From Solirubrobacterales bacterium (GTDB lineage Bacteria > Actinomycetota > Thermoleophilia > Solirubrobacterales > Solirubrobacteraceae): 37,050 bases of DNA. Below are positions 8,540-17,658 of this stretch, piece after piece. Where the stretch lies: NCBI GenBank assembly GCA_003133565.1, contig PKYB01000074.1, positions 9,777 to 46,826 on the forward strand, in the 5' to 3' direction. The first letter of the stretch is position 1, and every line of letters begins with the position of its first letter. Under the pieces are notes generated by a model, which was given only the letters and a program-made list of their open reading frames with translations, was not told where the DNA came from and did no database searches. The position numbers and the translations under genes are program-made.

Positions 8540-9781
8540 CTACCAGTCGTGCATCGTGCCGTCGAGCAGGCGGTTGACGGGGAGGTAGGCGGCCTCATAG
8601 GGGTGCGCCTGCGCGATCTCGTCGTCGTAGTCGACGCCGAGCCCCGGTTCCTCGCTCGGATTGAGCATTCCGTCGGCAAAGGTGTAGCGCGGACGGAAGA
8701 GCGCGTGCGTTTCCGCGCTGTGGCGCATGTACTCCTGGATGCCGAAATTGGGTATTGCTATGCCGAGGTGAATCGCCGCGGCGAGTCCAACCGGTGACAC
8801 GTCGGTCGGACCGTGGACGCCCGATTTGATCTGGTAAATCGCCGCGTAGTCGAAGATCCGGCGCAGCGCCGTGATGCCCCCGGTATGGGTGACGGCCGAG
8901 CGGACGTAGTCGATCAGCTGCTCCTCGAACAGCGAACGATAATCCCAGAGCGTGTTGAACACCTCGCCGATTGCCAGCGGAGTGGTGGTGTGCTCGCGCA
9001 CGCGTCGAAGCGCGGCCTGGTTCTCGGCTGGCGTGACGTCCTCAAGCCAGAAGAGGTCGTAGGGCTCGAGCGCTTTGCCAAGTTTGGCTGCCTGGATCGG
9101 CGTCAGGCGGTGGTGGGCGTCGTGCAGCAGCGGCAGCTCGGGCCCGAACTCGTTGCGCACTGCTTCGAAAACGGTGGGCACGTGGCGCAGATATGCGCGC
9201 GTATCCCACCGCTCCTCGAGCGGGACCGCACCGCGGCGGGCGGGCTCGTAGTCGTAGCGCCGCTCACCCCCGCCCGTACTCGCGTTCTCACTCGCGGCGA
9301 CGCCGTAGAGCGAACCCAGCCCGGGCACGCCGGTCTGCACGCGGACCGCCCGGTAGCCCTGTCCGAGGTTTCGGTGGATCGATTCGTAGAGCTCGGGCAG
9401 CTCGACACCGCTCGCATGGCCGTAGGCGAGCAGGCCGTTGCGGCTCCTTCCGCCGAGGAGCTGGTAGAGCGGCAGCTTGGCGACCTTCGCCTTGATGTCC
9501 CACAGCGCGGTATCAACTGCGGCGATCGCCGCCATCGTGACTGGTCCGCGGCGCCAGTAGCCACCGCGATAGAGGTACTGCCAGGTGTCCTCGATCTGGT
9601 GGGCATCAAGACCGATGAGCAGCGAGGTCAGGTGCTCGCGCAGGTAGGCCGCAACGGCCAACTCGCGGCCGTTGAGGGTGGCGTCGCCGAGACCGACAAA
9701 GCCATCGTCGGTTGTGAGGCGCAGCGTGACGAAGTTGCGGCCCGGGTTCGCTACGAGCACTTCGGCGTTGGCAATGTGCAT
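8540..9781 (-). CDS. manD: D-mannonate dehydratase, enolase superfamily (ManD/RspA type)
   Basis: The enzyme removes water from D-mannonate to give 2-keto-3-deoxy-D-gluconate. The 413-residue product matches the ManD branch of the enolase superfamily: [15 protein letters not shown] and [13 protein letters not shown] at the N-terminus, then [15 protein letters not shown]. The metal and catalytic residues sit in [16 protein letters not shown] and IGEVFN. Later motifs are [14 protein letters not shown] and a terminal tryptophan. A purine-rich GGAGGGCAGGAG precedes the ATG. It is the last gene of the uxaC-uxuB-manD operon, which fixes mannonate as the likely substrate. Some ManD-family proteins have low or dual mannonate/gluconate activity, so kinetics cannot be read from the sequence alone. 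Confidence 0.9.
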   Translation of the reverse strand: MHIANAEVLVANPGRNFVTLRLTTDDGFVGLGDATLNGRELAVAAYLREHLTSLLIGLDAHQIEDTWQYLYRGGYWRRGPVTMAAIAAVDTALWDIKAKVAKLPLYQLLGGRSRNGLLAYGHASGVELPELYESIHRNLGQGYRAVRVQTGVPGLGSLYGVAASENASTGGGERRYDYEPARRGAVPLEERWDTRAYLRHVPTVFEAVRNEFGPELPLLHDAHHRLTPIQAAKLGKALEPYDLFWLEDVTPAENQAALRRVREHTTTPLAIGEVFNTLWDYRSLFEEQLIDYVRSAVTHTGGITALRRIFDYAAIYQIKSGVHGPTDVSPVGLAAAIHLGIAIPNFGIQEYMRHSAETHALFRPRYTFADGMLNPSEEPGLGVDYDDEIAQAHPYEAAYLPVNRLLDGTMHDW

Positions 9782-9832
9782 TTGCTCCTGCCCTCCTCGC
9801 GCTCTGCTAATGGATCGACATGGCTGTTCGGA

Positions 9833-11272
9833 TCATCGGCGAGACGATTCCGCGACGAGCTGGCGGATTGCGCTCATGACCGAGGCGTCATCGACGAGCC
9901 GAGGCTCGACGAGTGCGACAAGCTCGTTGACCGCCACAGCAGAGCGATTATCGCGAGCCGCGGCGATCGCTGCGGATTCGCTGTCGGCAAGGTCCGCGCC
10001 ACGCAGGATCAGCGAGACCCACGCGGCGAGCACGCGAACGCTCGCCGCGGCATCGCCCCCTTCGCCGCGCTCGGCAAGCACGACAGGCGCGATCCGCACG
10101 CGGAGTTTGTTTACGCCGTCGGTTGCGATCTGCTCGAGCTTGTAGGCGATCCGCGGGTTTGCAAAGCGATCGAGCAGCGCCGCCCGATAGCCGGCGATGT
10201 CGAGCTGATCGGTGGGTAGGTGTCGCGCCGCCTCGTCCCAGTATTCGTTCACCCATTCAAGGCAGCTCCGATCGGCCAACGCCTCGGCAACGGTCGCGTA
10301 ACCGCGCTCCAGGCCGGCGTAGGCGAGCAAGCTGTGCGCCCCGTTGAGTAGCCACAGCTTGCGGCGTTCGAACGGTTCGATATCGCTCACGAAGCGGGCG
10401 CCGGCGCTTTCCCATGCCGGTCGACCCGCAGGGAAATCACCGCTGAGGATCCAGTCCGCAAAGGGTTCGGTGACGACCGGCGCGCGGTCCTGCCAGCCGG
10501 TCAGCGCGGCCGCCTTCGCGAGGTCCGCCGCGGTGGTCTTCGGGGTGATTCGATCGACCGACGTCGACACGAACGACACGTTGTGATCGATCCACTCGAC
10601 GAGCTCGCCCCCGGCGTATGCGGCCATGGCCCTCAGCCCGCTTGCGAGAAGCGCACCGTTACTGGGCATGTTGTCGCATGGGACGATCGCGACCGGGCCG
10701 CCGTCGGCACGTCGTCTCGCCTCGAGCCCTGCGAGCAGCCTTCCCAGCGCGGTCCGGGGAGCGCTTGCTGATCCTTCGAGCAGATCCTCGTGGCTCGCCG
10801 CCGCCGCGATCCAGCGCAGATCGGTCGCGAGGAGCCGGTCGCCGGTGTTGGGTTGACCGCCGGGGTCAAGCCGGTATCCGGCCTCGGTGATGGTGAGCGT
10901 GACGATCGCGGTCGAGGACAGCGAGAGCAGGCTCAGGAAGCGCGCGACGTCGGCGCCGTCAACGGCTTCGACGATGCTCGCGATGACCGACGCACGGTCG
11001 CCCTCGGCAGCTCGCTCGATCAGCGTGAAGAGGCCGTCCTGCGGCGCGAGCTCGAGCGCAGCTTGCGGGCTGCGACCGGTGAACGCGGCAATTCCCCAAT
11101 CCGCCCCGTCGAGCGCGCGGTCGGTGAACCAAGCCTGATGTGCGCGGTGAAACGCGCCCAAACCGACGTGCACGATGCGCGCCGGCCGGGTCTGCGGCGG
11201 AGTGCCCTCAGCCGCGGCGAGCGCCAGCCTGCTCAACGGGCGCAAAGGCTGGCGACGCCGCGCGTTGCTCAA
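9833..11272 (-). CDS. uxuB: D-fructuronate reductase, mannitol dehydrogenase family
   Basis: This 479-residue protein belongs to the long-chain mannitol dehydrogenase family, NAD-dependent polyol/aldonate oxidoreductases. Visible motifs are the Rossmann start RIVHVGLGAFHRAHQA, CDNMPSNG in the middle, and KLWLLNGAHSLLAYAG and DGVNKLRVRIAP in the C-terminal domain. Position between uronate isomerase and mannonate dehydratase makes fructuronate to mannonate the likely reaction. Mannitol 2-dehydrogenase or tagaturonate reductase are family alternatives. The TTG start overlaps the uxaC TGA, indicating coupled translation. Confidence 0.85.
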   Translation of the reverse strand: MSNARRRQPLRPLSRLALAAAEGTPPQTRPARIVHVGLGAFHRAHQAWFTDRALDGADWGIAAFTGRSPQAALELAPQDGLFTLIERAAEGDRASVIASIVEAVDGADVARFLSLLSLSSTAIVTLTITEAGYRLDPGGQPNTGDRLLATDLRWIAAAASHEDLLEGSASAPRTALGRLLAGLEARRRADGGPVAIVPCDNMPSNGALLASGLRAMAAYAGGELVEWIDHNVSFVSTSVDRITPKTTAADLAKAAALTGWQDRAPVVTEPFADWILSGDFPAGRPAWESAGARFVSDIEPFERRKLWLLNGAHSLLAYAGLERGYATVAEALADRSCLEWVNEYWDEAARHLPTDQLDIAGYRAALLDRFANPRIAYKLEQIATDGVNKLRVRIAPVVLAERGEGGDAAASVRVLAAWVSLILRGADLADSESAAIAAARDNRSAVAVNELVALVEPRLVDDASVMSAIRQLVAESSRR

Positions 11273-12675
11273 AGCTTGAAGACCTTGCGCGGTAGTGTGG
11301 TGACGAGGTCGACGGCAATCCGCTCGGCCGCGGCGAGCTCCAGTCGACCCTCGCGGACCAGACGGGCAAGAAAGGCCGAGTCCAGACGGCGGGACATGTC
11401 GTGTCGCACGGGAATCGAGAGAAAGGCACGAGTGTCATCAACGAACCCGGCGCCGCGATAAAAGCCTGCCGTCTCGGTGACCGCCGCGCGAAACCGCAGG
11501 ACCGCGTCAGGCGCGTCCAGGAACCACCAGGGCGCGCCGATGTAAACACTCGGATAGAAGCCGGCTAGCGGCGCGATCTCTCGCGAGAAGGCTGCCTCGT
11601 CGACGCTGAATAGGACGAGGTGAAAGTCGGGATTGGTTCCGAAACGCTCGAGCAGCGGACGGAGTCCCCGGACGAAGCTGGTGCTCACCGGGATGTCGTG
11701 CCCGGTATCGGGTCCAAAGCGCCGCAGCGTGTCGCTGCTGTGATTGCGGAAGACCCCGGGATGGATGGTCATCACGAGGCCATCCTCGACGCTCATGCGA
11801 GCCATCTCGAGCAGCATGTGGGCGGAGAAGGTGCGGGCCTCCTCCTCACTCAGCTCGCCGCCACGCGCTCTGGAAAACAGTGCCGAGGCCTCCGGCTTGC
11901 TGAGTTCGAGAGTGAGCGGTTGCACCACCGCGTGGTCGGCGGAGACCGCGCCATGTTCGACGAAATAACGCCGGCGGGCCGCTAGAGCCTCGATGTAGCC
12001 GTCGTAGCTTGCCGGCTCGGAACCGTGCCATTCGGCCAGCGCCGCCAAGCGATCGCTCCAGCCGTTGGCAAGCGGGTCGAGGTAGGCATCGGGCCGGAAC
12101 GTCGGAATCACACGCGCGCGGAAGGTCGGATCCGCGGCCAGTGCGTCGTGGTATGCCAGATCGTCCATCGGGTCGTCCGTCGTGGCGAGCACCTCTATGC
12201 GGGAGCGTTCGAACAGCGCGCGAGGTAGAAACTCATCCGTGTCCAGCGCCGCCTGGATGGCGTCGAAAAGGGCGTCGGCGTTCTCGGCACACAGGTCGTC
12301 TTTGAGGCCGAAGAGATCTACGAGAACGGTCTGCAGCCAATACCCGGAGGCGGTGCCGGCGAACAGGTACCAGTGCGCGCAAAACGTGCGCCACGCCGCG
12401 CGAGGCGAGGCGACGGGTGCGGCGCTCGTGCGGTCAGGGAGGCCCAGCTCCGCGAGCGGCAACCCAGCAGCGTGCATCAGGCGCGTCACGTAATGGTCGT
12501 GAGCGATGAACAGCTCGGCCGGGTCGGTAAACGGCTGGTTGTCGAGTAGCAGCGCTGGATTGACGTGACCGTGCGGAGAGATGATTGGCAGTTCGGCAAC
12601 CTGCTCGTAGAGCCGGCGCGCAACGCGACGCGTAGCTGGGTCGCTCGGTAGGAGTCGGTCAGGATCGAGCTGCAT
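11269..12675 (-). CDS. uxaC: Uronate isomerase
   Basis: UxaC, an amidohydrolase-superfamily enzyme, isomerises D-glucuronate to D-fructuronate (and D-galacturonate to D-tagaturonate). The 468-residue length is typical. The N-terminal metal-binding HxH is His35/His37 in SPHGHVNP, followed by AELFIAHDHYVTRLMHAAG. The later HPGVFRNHS and GAPWWFLD stretches are also family-typical. A GGGAG sequence precedes the ATG at about 9-nt spacing. It heads the hexuronate operon and is transcribed away from xylB; the shared 125-bp gap contains a 15-bp palindrome. No uronate transporter or KDG kinase gene is in the window. Confidence 0.93.
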   Translation of the reverse strand: MQLDPDRLLPSDPATRRVARRLYEQVAELPIISPHGHVNPALLLDNQPFTDPAELFIAHDHYVTRLMHAAGLPLAELGLPDRTSAAPVASPRAAWRTFCAHWYLFAGTASGYWLQTVLVDLFGLKDDLCAENADALFDAIQAALDTDEFLPRALFERSRIEVLATTDDPMDDLAYHDALAADPTFRARVIPTFRPDAYLDPLANGWSDRLAALAEWHGSEPASYDGYIEALAARRRYFVEHGAVSADHAVVQPLTLELSKPEASALFSRARGGELSEEEARTFSAHMLLEMARMSVEDGLVMTIHPGVFRNHSSDTLRRFGPDTGHDIPVSTSFVRGLRPLLERFGTNPDFHLVLFSVDEAAFSREIAPLAGFYPSVYIGAPWWFLDAPDAVLRFRAAVTETAGFYRGAGFVDDTRAFLSIPVRHDMSRRLDSAFLARLVREGRLELAAAERIAVDLVTTLPRKVFKL

Positions 12676-12715
12676 CGATGTTCGCTCCCGCTGCCGGCGT
12701 CGTGGCCGGCGCGCA

Positions 12716-12730
12716 AGCGTTCAGAACGCT
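12716..12730. promoter_or_regulatory. Palindromic operator candidate between uxaC and xylB
   Basis: AGCGTTC-A-GAACGCT is a perfect 7+1+7 inverted repeat in the 125-bp region between the divergent uxaC and xylB genes. On the minus strand a TANNNT box (TAGCGT) overlaps it. A protein bound here could control uxaC, xylB or both. It does not resemble the arabinose-type motif found elsewhere in the window. Confidence 0.4.
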
Positions 12731-12800
12731 ACTTGCCAGCGCGAGCGGGCGCTGGCCCGGTTTCGCCGGCTCAGCAAGCACAGGTAGACTCTCCGGCGCG

Positions 12801-14234
12801 ATGGCCAAGCTGATCGGTCTTGACGTCGGCACTTCGTCGTTGAAAGGCCTGGCGATCGATGAGAATGGTGCGCTGCTACGCGAGGCCGAGCGCGACTACC
12901 CTTTCGCCACGCCGCAGCCGGGGTGGGCTGAGCAGGATCCCGAGTTGTGGTGGGCGGCCGCCGAGGCTGTGCTCGAGGAGTTGGGCGCCGGGGACGCCGA
13001 TGGAATCGGGTTGGCCGGCCAGATGCACGGTCTGGTGGCGCTCGGAGCCGATGATCGGCCTTTGCGTCCGGCGATCCTCTGGAACGATGGCCGCTCACAG
13101 CATGAAACCGCGTTGATCGAGGAGCGGGTTGGCGTCGAGCGCCTGATCGAGCTGTCAGGAAATCGGGCGCTCGCTGGCTTCACCGCGCCGAAGCTGCTGT
13201 GGCTGGCCACGCACGAGCCGGAGGTCTACGAGCGGATCAACCGAGTGCTGCTGCCGAAGGACTACGTCCGCTTGCGGCTCTGTGGCGAGCACGCCACGGA
13301 TGTTTCTGATGCGTCGGGGACGCTGCTTTTCGACGTGGCGGCGCGTGGCTGGAGCAGCGAGCTGCTGGCTGCGCTCGACGTCCCGGCGCAATGGCTGCCG
13401 GTCGCGCTGGAGTCCCCTGTGTGTAGCGGTGTCACGGCGGCAGGCGTACCGGTCGCCGCCGGCGCGGGCGACCAGGCGGCGGGGGCGCTCGGCGTCGGGG
13501 TGATCGATCAGCAAGGGCCGGCGTCGGTGGTGCTCGGGACGAGCGGGGTCGTGTTTGCCGCACGTGAGCGCTACTCCGCCGACGGCACGCTGCACTCGTT
13601 CTGCCACGCCGTCCCGTCGGTCTGGCACGTGATGGGGGTGATGCTCTCGGCCGCTGGCTCGCTGCGCTGGCTGCACGATGTGCTCGGCGGCGAGCGCGGC
13701 TTCCCCGCGCTGCTCGAGGAGGCTGCAAGCTGGGAGCCCGGTGTCGAGGGCCTGCTGTTCGCGCCCTACCTCGCCGGCGAGCGAACTCCCTACGCTGACG
13801 CCGATGCACGGGGGGCGTTCGTCGGGCTGAGCCTGCGTCACGATCGCGGAGCACTGGTGCGCGCCGTCCTCGAGGGCGTCGCGTTCGCACTGCGCGACTG
13901 CTTTGACCTCGTGGCGGCAAACGGCGGCGCGCCGACCCGCGCGCGCGTGTCGGGCGGCGGATCGCGAGGCGACCTGTGGCTGACGATTCTGGCTGCGGTC
14001 CTCGATCTCGCGCTCGAGCGCACGGCGGTCGACGCTGGGGCCGCATACGGCGCGGCGTTGCTCGGTGGTGTCGCCTCCGGCGTGTTTGCCGATCCACGCG
14101 AGGCGGTCGAGGCGTGCGTGCGCGCGAGCGAGATTGTCGAGCCGGATCCCGAGTTGAGCGCGGCCTACACGCAGCTGCGCCCGTCTTTTGTGGCGCTCTA
14201 CCCGGCGCTTGCCGGGCTGCGCGACCTCGGTTAG
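12801..14234 (+). CDS. xylB: FGGY-family carbohydrate kinase, xylulokinase type
   Basis: The 477-residue product starts LIGLDVGTSSLKGLAIDENG, the ATP-binding phosphate-1 motif of FGGY kinases. PQPGWAEQDPELWW and GQMHGLVAL...RPAILWNDGR follow, and both are typical of xylulokinases. A C-terminal GGGSRGDLW motif completes the family pattern. The reaction would be phosphorylation of D-xylulose by ATP. No xylose isomerase gene is present nearby, so the substrate is less certain than the family. TAGACT (12785-12790) lies 10 nt before the ATG. The gene diverges from uxaC and its 3' end overlaps galK by 4 nt, tail to tail. Confidence 0.82.
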   Translation: MAKLIGLDVGTSSLKGLAIDENGALLREAERDYPFATPQPGWAEQDPELWWAAAEAVLEELGAGDADGIGLAGQMHGLVALGADDRPLRPAILWNDGRSQHETALIEERVGVERLIELSGNRALAGFTAPKLLWLATHEPEVYERINRVLLPKDYVRLRLCGEHATDVSDASGTLLFDVAARGWSSELLAALDVPAQWLPVALESPVCSGVTAAGVPVAAGAGDQAAGALGVGVIDQQGPASVVLGTSGVVFAARERYSADGTLHSFCHAVPSVWHVMGVMLSAAGSLRWLHDVLGGERGFPALLEEAASWEPGVEGLLFAPYLAGERTPYADADARGAFVGLSLRHDRGALVRAVLEGVAFALRDCFDLVAANGGAPTRARVSGGGSRGDLWLTILAAVLDLALERTAVDAGAAYGAALLGGVASGVFADPREAVEACVRASEIVEPDPELSAAYTQLRPSFVALYPALAGLRDLG

Positions 14235-15277
14235 TCCGACGGATCGAGTACGCGCGCTCCTTGACCGGGACGCACGTCGTATGCCCCGGGCGGCGGGATC
14301 GCGCCCGGCGGCAGCAGTCCGAGCACGTGGCCACCGAAACCACCGCCGATCATTCGAGCGCCGGCGGCGCCCGCGGCGCGGAGCCGCTCGACGGTCGCCT
14401 CGACCGCCGGCGTCGAGACTGCGTAGAGGTCGCGCAGGCTCGCGTGAGACGCATTGAGAAGACGACCCAACTCGACGATATCGTGGCTCGCGAGAGCGGA
14501 CACCGCCGCATCGACCCGCTCGTTCTCCTCGAACACATGCCGCGCGCGCGCGTCGAGCGGCGCCGGCAGCCGCGCTAGCATCGCCGGGTCAAGATCGCGG
14601 AGACTCGTGATCTCGAGTGCCTCGCAGGCCTCGGCGCACTCGCGGCGACGGTCGTTGTAACCGGACACGGCATGTCGGTGGTGCTCACCGGAGTCCAGTG
14701 TGACCAGTCGCCACTCGCCGAGCTCGAGTGCCACCGGCTCGATCGCGCTGGTCCGGAAGTCGATCCGGAGCGCTTTGTCCGCGCGCCCGCAGAGCGACGC
14801 GAGTTGGTCGAGCAGTCCGGTTTGCGCGCCAACCCAGTCGTGCTCGACGCGTGAGCAGAGCCGGGCGAGCGCCAGCGCGGGGGGTGGGGTTACGTCGGCC
14901 AGGGCGAGCAGCGCGAGACACAGCGCCACCTCCAGCGCCGCCGATGACGACAGTCCTGCTCCGCGTGGGATGGTGCCCTGGATTTCGAGCACGGAACCGA
15001 CGACGGGCAAATCGGCAGCGGCCATCTCGGCAGTGACGCCACGCACGAAGGTGCGCCAGCCCCCTGGAGAGGGCACTTCCTCGCCGAGGAGGAAACCGTC
15101 GCGCTCGCCGAGATCGAACGCGAGCGCCTCGATCCGTCGGTCGTTGGTTGCCGTCGCCCGGACAGTCACGCCGGCATCGATCGCGAACGGCAGCGCGAGT
15201 CCCTCGTTGTAGTCGGTGTGCTCGCCGATCAGGTTGACGCGGCCTGGCGCAAACGCGGTGACCCGCTCAGCTGCCAT
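14231..15277 (-). CDS. galK: Galactokinase
   Basis: GalK phosphorylates alpha-D-galactose at C1 in the Leloir pathway. The 348-residue product carries the galactokinase signature GRVNLIGEHTDYNEG (residues 12-26), the GHMP phosphate loop GAGLSSSAA (106-114), and the C-terminal GGGFGGHVLGL. Length is slightly short but normal for actinobacterial forms. The ATG at 15277 lies 11 nt inside the end of galT, so translation is probably coupled. The frame stays open upstream of this ATG, but the conserved N-terminus begins here. Its stop overlaps that of the convergent xylB. Confidence 0.94.
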   Translation of the reverse strand: MAAERVTAFAPGRVNLIGEHTDYNEGLALPFAIDAGVTVRATATNDRRIEALAFDLGERDGFLLGEEVPSPGGWRTFVRGVTAEMAAADLPVVGSVLEIQGTIPRGAGLSSSAALEVALCLALLALADVTPPPALALARLCSRVEHDWVGAQTGLLDQLASLCGRADKALRIDFRTSAIEPVALELGEWRLVTLDSGEHHRHAVSGYNDRRRECAEACEALEITSLRDLDPAMLARLPAPLDARARHVFEENERVDAAVSALASHDIVELGRLLNASHASLRDLYAVSTPAVEATVERLRAAGAAGARMIGGGFGGHVLGLLPPGAIPPPGAYDVRPGQGARVLDPSD

Positions 15278-16178
15278 TGGCGATAGCTCCCCGCAGAGCG
15301 TTCGCCGAGGCCTCCGGCAGCACGTCCATGATGAACGTGCCGGCGCCCTGCTCGCAGCCGGCGAGGTACTTGAGCTTGTCGGCGGTTCGTAGCGGCGGGT
15401 AGAACTCGACGTGCAGGTGGCCCGCGCGGCCGCCGTCCGAAGGAGCCTGATGCAGCACCATGATGTAGGGAAAAGGTCGCCCAAACAGCCGGTCGAAGCC
15501 GCGCGTGACGTGCTGCAGCGCGGATGACAAGCGCTCCAGTTCATCGGCCGTGCACTCGGAGAGACTCGCGCGATGCTCACGCAGCACGACGTGCGTCTCA
15601 TAGGGCCAGCGTGCTGCAAACGGCACGTAGGCCACGACCGCGTCGTTCTCGTGCACGACTCGCTCCGCCGAGGCCAGTTCGCGCTCGAGCAGCGTGCAGG
15701 TGGCGCAACCCCCGAGCCGTGCGTCCGCCGCCCGCTCGAGGGCGATGACGGGTGGCTCGAACGGAAAGCCGTAGATCTGACCATGCGGGTGGTGGAGCGT
15801 CGTGCCGACCTCAACACCGCGGTTCTCGAAGATCAGCACGTACTCGATGTCGGCACGCGCCGCGAGTTCCTCGTAGCGCTGGCGCCAGACCCACATCAGC
15901 GCTTCCGCTCGCTCCGGTGCGAGCGTGGCAAACGAGCCGTAGTGGTCGTCGGTGTAGACGACGACCTCGGCCGCTCCTTGCGGTGCTTCGAAGGTCGGGA
16001 ACAAGTTGTCGAACACGACGATCTCAAACGAGGGGAAGGGAATCTCCGTCGGCGGGTGTCCCGGCCGCGTCGGACATAACGGGCAATAGTCGGCGCTGGG
16101 CAGGAACGTCCGGGCCTGGCGCTGGACCGCGTAGACGACGTCCTCGCCGCGCAACTCGTTGAAGCGGCGCTGGCTCAC
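15267..16178 (-). CDS. galT: Galactose-1-phosphate uridylyltransferase
   Basis: GalT exchanges UMP between UDP-glucose and galactose-1-phosphate. The 303-residue product has a CPLCP zinc-type motif near residue 32 and the active-site HPHGQ in TLHHPHGQIYGFPF. It ends with the HLHVEFYPPLRTADKLKYLAG region. The GTG at 16178 overlaps the TGA of the upstream small ORF (GTGA). There is no Shine-Dalgarno sequence of note, which suggests coupling. The N-terminus is shorter than in many GalT proteins, which have an extra segment before the 'R.tflP.adyCPLCP' region. galE is not in the window. Confidence 0.92.
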   Translation of the reverse strand: MSQRRFNELRGEDVVYAVQRQARTFLPSADYCPLCPTRPGHPPTEIPFPSFEIVVFDNLFPTFEAPQGAAEVVVYTDDHYGSFATLAPERAEALMWVWRQRYEELAARADIEYVLIFENRGVEVGTTLHHPHGQIYGFPFEPPVIALERAADARLGGCATCTLLERELASAERVVHENDAVVAYVPFAARWPYETHVVLREHRASLSECTADELERLSSALQHVTRGFDRLFGRPFPYIMVLHQAPSDGGRAGHLHVEFYPPLRTADKLKYLAGCEQGAGTFIMDVLPEASANALRGAIANGS

Positions 16179-16336
16179 GATTCGGCTCCGCCGTCATGCC
16201 CGGCCCAGCTGAAGTTGATCAGCGAACGGCCGTCCTCCTTGACGAGCCGCCACAGCAGGAGCGGGCCGAATCGTTCAGGTGTCCGCTCGTCGGGCTCGTG
16301 CGCTGGCTCGGGTGGGTCTGGCGGCAACGCTGGCAT
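16175..16336 (-). CDS. Small hypothetical protein coupled to galT (53 residues)
   Basis: An ATG at 16336 opens a 53-codon frame. Its TGA (16177-16175) overlaps the galT GTG start by 4 nt, the pattern of a translationally coupled gene pair. The N-terminal half is acidic and rich in proline and glutamate. The C-terminal half is hydrophobic and basic (GPLLLWRLVKEDGRSLINFS), then WAGHDGG. A TATACC box (minus strand, 16351-16346) lies 9 nt before the ATG, so it would be the first gene of the galT-galK transcript. I do not recognise the family. It could be a real small protein or a translated leader that delivers ribosomes to galT. Confidence 0.55.
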   Translation of the reverse strand: MPALPPDPPEPAHEPDERTPERFGPLLLWRLVKEDGRSLINFSWAGHDGGAES

Positions 16337-16391
16337 TGGCGCGGAGGTATATCTGCATTCGGCCGCGCGTGACTAGTGCTAGGCTCGCCGC
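16337..16391. promoter_or_regulatory. Divergent promoter region between the gal operon and tatA
   Basis: Within 55 bp, TAGGCT (16380-16385, + strand) lies 6 nt before the tatA GTG. TATACC (minus strand, 16351-16346) lies 9 nt before the small ORF upstream of galT. Both placements predict leaderless or nearly leaderless transcripts. No clear -35 boxes are visible. Confidence 0.4.
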
Positions 16392-16676
16392 GTGTTCGGC
16401 CTCGACAACCCAGTTCACAGCCTGCTGTTGCTGGTGGTCCTACTGCTTGTTTTCGGAGCAAAGCGCCTGCCGGAGATGGGTCGCTCGCTCGGTGAGGGGA
16501 TGCGGGGCTTCAAGGATTCGCTCAGCGGAGTGAGTCCTGAGCGCCCGGCGGCCACGTCGATCGCGGCTCAGCCCGCCGTACGGGTGCAGCCGCTCAGCAC
16601 CGGCGACGCCGTGGCGAGCGTTGCAGCGCCTGGGGCTCTCGCCGTTCCGCAGGACGCTTCCCAATCCGGCGCCTGA
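16392..16676 (+). CDS. tatA: Sec-independent protein translocase subunit TatA/TatE
   Basis: TatA oligomers form the pore-associated component of the twin-arginine translocase in the cytoplasmic membrane. The 94-residue product has the family layout. A short N-terminus leads into one transmembrane helix (about residues 8-22: HSLLLLVVLLLVFGA). The conserved FGAKRLPEMGRSLGEGMRGFKDSL amphipathic stretch follows, then a variable Ala/Pro/Ser tail. The start is GTG at 16392 with a -10-like box 6 nt upstream. It stands alone between the gal operon and a sugar ABC transporter whose binding protein carries a Tat signal. Confidence 0.93.
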   Translation: MFGLDNPVHSLLLLVVLLLVFGAKRLPEMGRSLGEGMRGFKDSLSGVSPERPAATSIAAQPAVRVQPLSTGDAVASVAAPGALAVPQDASQSGA

Positions 16677-16752
16677 GCGACGCTGCCGGGCCGATAAACC
16701 AGGGCACGGACGGGTCGCACTGATGCAGTACCTCGGCGCCCACCGCTGGGAC

Positions 16753-16769
16753 CGCGACGCGGCGTCGCG
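16753..16769. terminator. Palindrome between convergent tatA and ABC transporter genes
   Basis: CGCGACGC-G-GCGTCGCG is a perfect inverted repeat in the 103-bp gap where tatA (+) and the ABC ATPase gene (-) converge. It could form a 6-bp GC stem with a 5-nt loop on either strand. There is no T-run, so a terminator role is weak and rests mainly on position. Nothing else is seen in the gap. Confidence 0.3.
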
Positions 16770-16779
16770 CTGACTGCGC

Positions 16780-17629
<850 letters not shown>

Positions 17630-17658
<29 letters not shown>

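Noticed and set aside
16677-16779. Possible small genes in the tatA to ABC transporter gap
   Set aside because: Only very short frames (16 codons or fewer) exist; the gap holds just a GC palindrome.
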